From Brassica napus (lineage: Eukaryota; Streptophyta; Magnoliopsida; Brassicales; Brassicaceae): 64,000 nucleotides of DNA. Where the stretch lies: assembly GCF_020379485.1 (NCBI RefSeq), contig NC_063442.1, positions 14,196,009 to 14,260,008 of the forward strand, given 5' to 3'. This document shows positions 59,381-64,000 of the stretch, piece by piece. Numbering within the stretch: position 1 is the first letter of the stretch; the number at the start of each line of letters is the position of its first letter. A program made the translations under genes and the position numbers. Under the pieces are notes generated by a model. That model was not told where the DNA came from, ran no database searches, and saw nothing but the letters and a program-made list of their open reading frames with translations.

Positions 59381-59976
59381 AACAGAAAATCTCCCAAAAA
59401 ATGCACTCGAAGGTTGGTGAAAAGGATAAGCTTTGACCCAAAGATGGATCAAAGGAAAGGTGGATCGATGGTTCTTCAGTATAAGGCTGCGGAAGGCCAG
59501 ATACTTGCTGGGTTGGTCTTAGTCCGTGAGAGGCAGCCCCACTAGTGAACAAGACCGTGCTTACGGAGATCACTCTCGTAGCATTACGATGTTCCAAAGA
59601 ACAAAGGATTCAACAAATTTAAAAAGTAGATTTTTATTAAAAGGGTTGAATGCATAAAAACAATACAAAGCAAGCCTTTATATAATAGGCAATCTGTAGA
59701 ATCAAATAATCTAGTCAATCTTTGAAACTATAAAGCTCTTAAAACTATAAAGACTTGATTAGGAATATTGACTTGACCAAATACCAAAACTGTTGACCGA
59801 ATTTGGGAAATTGTGTTCGTAGAATTCCTTGGCTGATCGCATCCTTTTGCATGATCGACGGTCTCTGAATTGCCGTCAGATTGATATATTATACAACATT
59901 GGCTTGTATTTTCTTGGTGGGCCTTTCTTCTTTAAACTTCTTTTGATTTGCTTGTTGCTGAACAAGGTCACATCAA
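59381..59976 (-). repeat. 5' LTR of the 1.48-kb element
   Basis: Starts TAACAGAAAATCTCCC and ends AAGGTCACATCA on the plus strand; the primer site lies two bases outside its left end. Confidence 0.85.
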
Positions 59977-60090
59977 TAAACGCCCAAGATCGAAGTGAGC
60001 CAATTGGTCCCCACCCAATTAGTCACCCTATCTAATTGTTTGACCTTTCCTTTTGGTGCAAATCGGTAGTAATAATGTTGATCACTAGTG
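59975..60090 (-). pseudogene. Relic of an NPF5 exon 2
   Basis: The plus-strand text CGCCCAAGATCGAAGTGAGC, then CAATTGGTCCCCACCCAATT, aligns base for base with exon 2 of the NPF5.2-like gene (46665-46760; CACCTAAGATGGGAGTGAGC, then CAACTAGTCCCAACCCAGTT). On the minus strand it still hints at the NWVGTSWLTPILG region, but small indels break the frame. It lies downstream of the second NPF5 gene, so it belongs to a third, lost copy. The 1.48-kb LTR element ends exactly at its border. Confidence 0.75.
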
Positions 60091-60326
60091 TTGGGGCCAA
60101 CCACTAGGGTGATAGAAAGGACTAGCCCATTTAGCATACGCTCTGTTTTTATTCTTTCCTACTCATTTCAACAGAGCTTACTCTATAGTTTTTTAATCTC
60201 TTTTGGATTATAACTTTAAAACTAAAAGTTTGTAAACTTATTCTTTCGTTGATAAATAAATTCAACAGTCCAAAACAGTGCTTTTATCATAGTTATCACT
60301 TCTTAATATATTGTATATATATCTTT

Positions 60327-60330
<4 letters not shown>

Positions 60331-60381
<51 letters not shown>
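60331..60381. repeat. TA microsatellite
   Basis: About 25 uninterrupted TA units, just before the LINE insertion. Confidence 0.95.
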
Positions 60382-60383
<2 letters not shown>

Positions 60384-60412
60384 TGAAATCTAAAGCAAAA
60401 GTCCACGGAGAA

Positions 60413-61157
60413 ATCTTTCCTGTATCGAGTATTTACGCTAATATGGACTTTCTTTTTTGGAGGAAGAATGATATTCTGGAACCAGAAGAGGACAGAAATC
60501 ATTATCCTTGGATAATTTGGTATATCTAGAAAGCTAGGAATGATAAGTTGTTCAGAGGCATAGACAGAGATCCATTGGAGCTAGTCAGATATGCAGAGAG
60601 TGAGTGCCAAGCTTGGTACAATGCAAGAGACTCTGTACCGGTTATGCCAAATGTACAGACTATTGAAGAACCACAAGTCTTAAGCTTGGGTAATATCTGC
60701 ATGGTGGATGGGTCATAGACTTCCACAGCTCAATTTAGTGCAATAGGAAAGATACAACTCATGGGGTCAAGGAACTTACGGAGGAGGGAGACATCGCTAC
60801 ACTCGGAACTGGAAGCTTTAAAGTGGGCAATGGAGAGCATGATACAACACTCGACTTGTCAAAAGTTTGGGACGGACTGCAAGGATCTGATAGCAATGAT
60901 AGAGCAGCCACAAGATTGGCCCAACTTCTCAACTGAGCTGGAAAACATTCAAACTCTTCGGTTGTGTTTTTCAGACTTCAAGATTATCTACATTCCAAGG
61001 ACGCAGAATGAGATTGCGGATGCGCTAGCTAGAAATGCACGTTCTTTTCATAGATCATTATGTTTTATTGGTTGTTATATTCCGATCTGACTTCCCAGAC
61101 CACCTCAAGTTTGAGTAATAGAAGAGCCGTTTGCTGTCAAAAAAAAAAAAAAAAAAG
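60413..61157 (+). mobile_element. 5'-truncated LINE in the 3' flank of the second NPF5 gene
   Basis: The 16-base target duplication AAAAGTCCACGGAGAA is perfect (60397-60412 and 61154-61169). The insert ends in an A run (61139-61157). The coding remnant reads RKNDILEPEEDRNHYPWIIW, an in-frame stop, KARNDKLFRGIDRDPLELVR, then RNase H. The right flank leads straight into the NPF5 stop codon 50 bases away, so the LINE landed in or beside the 3' untranslated region. Confidence 0.93.
60455..61090 (+). pseudogene. LINE RNase H-like domain
   Basis: The frame 60761-61090 carries LHSELEALKWAMESMIQHST, then KFGTDCKDLIAMIEQPQDWP and IYIPRTQNEIADALARNARS: the second half of the plant RVT_3 RNase H with Glu, Asp and Asp residues in place. 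The first half lies in another frame before it, with a stop in the WYIWKARN motif near 60527. Same LINE group as the copy at 23620-37391, judged from shared wording. Confidence 0.85.
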
Positions 61158-61219
61158 TCCACGGAGAAGTTCGCTAAAATTTAAAGAAAGCAGAAAAGTG
61201 TATAGAAAACAGTTTTTGA

Positions 61220-63620
61220 TTATTCATTCTCCTCGACACCCATCACATTCGCTTCCTCTTCTTTCACATCCACTGGACGAGTAACCTCAGCTCTATAGAC
61301 ATAAAATTTAACCGCAACCAAGAAGAAGAGGAAGTTAACAAAATTAAGAAGCGCAAAAAACAAGTAATAATAATCCAACCTAGACTCATTAAGGTTATTC
61401 AAAATCCATCCTCTTCCTCGTTTCTTCGTTATCTTAGATACCGTCGACAACAAGAAACTGCTCAAGAAATTCCCGATCCCTAAACTCGTTAAGGAATACG
61501 ATGCCCCGAGGCTTTTCATACACTCAGGAGCTTGATCGTAGAAAAAATCGAGCTTTGCAACTTCTAAGAAAGCATCAGCTATGCCCATTAACATGAACTG
61601 AGGAAGCAAAACGAAGATTGACAATGGTAGTTTTACTCCCTTTTGGTGGACGAGTCCATGATCAGCAGCGACTTTGAGTCTATACCTGTTACAAAAATGC
61701 CAAATAAAAACAAGTGCAAGGCCACTACTGCAATACGAGAGAATATGGAATTACTTAAAAAATTACTATATAATGATATGATTTTAAAAAATATATATAA
61801 TGACATGATTTTTTTAAATATATAGTGCAATCAATCAGTTGATGTATGCCCTATTTATACATTTCTTTGGTGTAACCCTATTTATACATTCCAGACTTAA
61901 TATCCGAAGATGTTCGTACAAAATTCTGATAAAACTTAAGTAGCCGGAAATCTTTCGGAAATATTGATTTCCAATAGATTCGGCCGTTAGGAGTATCTTC
62001 TTTTCTTGTAGTGTAAGTTTTAAATATTCCTACTATTTCAAAAAGAATATCACTTAAACATTTTTTACTCAAATTAAGAAAATAATTGAAATATATTTAA
62101 GTTTTTATTAATTACACATATTCAACCAATAGTATTTAAGATACATGAAATTATTTATAAATTAATATATTTTAATTAATATTGAGATGAAAGTTGCATT
62201 GTAATTCTAAAACGACATTCTTTTTGAAACAAGCAAAAAAATGTGAAAATGACATTTAATATGAATCATAAGGAATATATATTAAATGTTGTCATGTTTA
62301 TTTTAAAGTTTAACAATACCTTTCGGTGAAACATGCGACCGTCATGAGGAGGATGTGGAAGATCATACCAACTCCCATTCGTTGAAGCAAAGTAATGCCT
62401 CTTGGATTACCGGTGAATTTTCGAGTTACCTTGACAAAGACTCGATCATATAAGACAATGGAGACGAGAATTGAGACTGTGACGAAGGCGGTGAGACTCG
62501 CTGGCGGGATGCTAAAGTTTCCGGCGATCCTTGCGTTAAGAGTGGTTCCTTGTTTGACAAACAAAGTGCTGACTTGAGCGACCGTTGCGCTTGGGACAAA
62601 AGTTGCAAACATGGCAGGTAACATATTTAGCATTTGTTTTGTTTCTTCGACTTCTGTGATTGTACAAAGATTCCACTGATCTGTTATTCCTGTTTTCAGT
62701 GAAGCTCTGTCTAAGAATCTGCAACACAGTTGACTGATGAATCTCAAAATGCGTATCTAATGAATATATAATACTAATTGTTTCAACATAATTTAATTAA
62801 ATAGTTAAGTTTTAACTACAGAAAAAAGTTTAACCAATTAGAAAGAACAAGTAGAATATGACTCTATCTCAAAAAATTCTTGAGTATTTCAAACAAGAAC
62901 TCTTTCTATTTCTTTTCAATTTTTCCTTTTATATTTATTACTTTTAATTATTTGATATTCTCTAAGAACCATGCAATGAGGGTGCTGTTATTGTATTTTA
63001 TGATGTTTGAAAAATAAAAAATATGAGTAATACCTAAATAAACATTCCCAATACCTTAGACTCTTAGTGGGCTGGATCGGAAAGGTGCCTTTCCGCTCAT
63101 ATTCCATTGAAGGCAGCTCGTGAAATTGTGTGAGGCTGCGTGCCATCGGGGCATTAGCTTTGCGAAATGAAGCCACAATGACTCGAGTCATCTTCATGAA
63201 AGGGCTTCCCGTAGGGAGTTTATGGCGGTAAAAAGGAGTGCCCAATAAAAAAACAAAGATGGAAATAGCAAGTCCCAAAGTTGGAATCCCATAACCCCAG
63301 CCCCAGCCCACATTATCTTGAACATAGACAAGAACTGTATTGGCAAAGAGAGTGCCAAAGAAGATGCTAAACATCCACCAATTGAAGAATGACATTTTTT
63401 GAATCTTCTCCTTTGGGTCGGTCTCGTCAAACTGATCGGCTCCTATGGTAGAAATGTTCGCTTTTGTACCGCCTGTACCAATGGCTAATGTGTATAATGC
63501 TCCAAAGAAAACCGCTAACTGTAGAATAGAAGTCTGTTCGCAGTCTTCAGCATTAGCCATAGAACATTCTGGTGGTTTGATTCCCGGTATGGATACTGAT
63601 AACGTTAACACCAACATCCC
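61220..63620 (-). CDS. NPF5.3: NRT1/PTR family (NPF5) transporter, second tandem copy, 5' part outside window
   Basis: Visible exons are 63620-63055, 62718-62320 and 61685-61220 (566, 399 and 466 bases). These are exactly the lengths of exons 3-5 of the first copy, with the same junction phases. Together they give 476 residues plus stop. Exons 1-2 with the ExxER motif must lie beyond the right edge. The POT signature reads GTGGTKANISTIGADQFD, with alanine where the first copy has proline. FFNWWMFSIFFGTLFANTVL and the C-terminal helices match closely. The tail ends VEENE. This is probably the counterpart of Arabidopsis At5g46040 (NPF5.3), neighbour of PTR3. Its substrate is unproven; a proton-coupled peptide or nitrate-type carrier is expected. 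The LINE at 60413-61157 lies 60 bases past the stop and may change its 3' end. Confidence 0.9.
62018..62236. mobile_element. MITE-like block in intron 4 of the second NPF5 gene
   Basis: CCTACTATTTCAAAAAGAAT on the left and ACGACATTCTTTTTGAAACA on the right are inverted around a very AT-rich core with CAACCAATAGTATT. This is a common Brassicaceae MITE type. Ends are approximate. Confidence 0.55.
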
Positions 63621-64000
63621 CTGTAATTGTTAATGATTAAACCGGTTAGTTCAGGGCTGGGAGAGTTGCTAGATCATTTAATATTTCGGATTAGTATTGA
63701 GTAAGCCTAAGCATTTTTAACCAGAACTAAAAAACCTTACCAAATCAAACTAAGAGGTACCAAACCAAACTGAATAATCACAAAATATTTGAATGGTTCA
63801 TCTATCTCTATATCTAAAATACTTGAATTGAAATCGGAACAAACCGAGAACCAAATATAAACATGAATACCCAAAATATGTACCTAAAATGTTTATTCTA
63901 AATACCTAAATATATAAAAAAAAAATACAAGAACATTTATATCCAAAAATACCCAAAATTATCCAACAAACTGAGTTGACTAAAATTATCCAAATATCTT
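63621..64000. other. Intron 2 of the second NPF5 gene, cut by the window edge
   Basis: AT-rich DNA after the acceptor at 63622-63621. Repeated AATACCCAAAAT-type motifs from about 63870 suggest the inside of a hAT-type element. No exon 2 sequence is present. Confidence 0.6.

Larger units (their letters stand above)
58499..59976 (-). mobile_element. Miniature LTR element (TRIM/LARD type), 1.48 kb
   Basis: Two direct repeats of about 600 bases (58499-59098 and 59381-59976) enclose about 280 bases. On the minus strand the right repeat is followed after two bases by TGGTATCAGAGC (59378-59367), the initiator-tRNA primer site. The outer flanks carry ATAAA on both sides (58494-58498 and 59977-59981). 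There is no gag or pol. The repeats are about 97-98 percent alike by eye, so the insertion is fairly young. Confidence 0.85.

Noticed and set aside
1..64000. Search for tRNA or rRNA genes
   Set aside because: I saw no cloverleaf with proper A and B boxes apart from the SINE head. A dedicated scan could still find one.

Overview
This is plant nuclear DNA, almost certainly from a Brassicaceae species of the Brassica/Raphanus group. Host genes have GT-AG introns and encode proteins very close to those I remember from Arabidopsis. Most of the window is nested transposable elements: L1-type LINEs, Ty1/copia elements, miniature LTR elements, a large non-coding LTR element, a MULE-like element, Helitron pieces, Stowaway and Tourist MITEs and a SINE. 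There are no prokaryotic features. Identities come from motif reading and memory; no database search was possible.

Layout. 1-5610 is a decayed plus-strand LINE running in from the left edge. 6160-9110 holds two more LINE relics. 9719-11727 is an intact two-exon Pollen Ole e 1/SAH7-type secreted protein gene whose intron carries an 805-bp TRIM-like element. 13317-20330 is a MULE-like element (about 230-bp inverted repeats, 10-bp target duplication) with a nearly intact 5.5-kb copia element inside it. 21085-22910 is a LINE relic split by a deleted gag-only copia element. 23620-37391 is a full-length minus-strand LINE (18-bp target duplication) split by an 8.4-kb non-coding LTR element (LARD). 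That LARD carries dense arrays of a perfect palindrome and a 182-bp tandem repeat. 37740-40142 is a non-autonomous Helitron.

40970-47534 is an intact five-exon NPF5 (NRT1/PTR) transporter gene closely resembling Arabidopsis PTR3/NPF5.2. Its 3.5-kb second intron is packed with MITEs. 48.8-58.5 kb is repeat-rich, with a copia relic, two fragments of the same LARD family, a Helitron helicase tail, a DUF1639-like exon and a SINE. 58499-59976 is a second miniature LTR element, inserted at the edge of a broken NPF5 exon 2. 60413-61157 is a truncated LINE in the 3' flank of a second NPF5 gene (61220 to beyond the right edge).

Functionally the host content is a tandem pair of proton-coupled peptide/nitrate-type transporters plus one small cell-wall or secreted protein gene. 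In Arabidopsis I recall PTR3 (At5g46050), its neighbour At5g46040 and an Ole e 1-type gene (At5g45880) lying close together on chromosome 5, so the window is probably the syntenic block expanded by transposons. The least explained signals are the LARD palindrome arrays and a long, nearly stop-free leader frame in the full-length LINE that overlaps ORF2 through ATGA.
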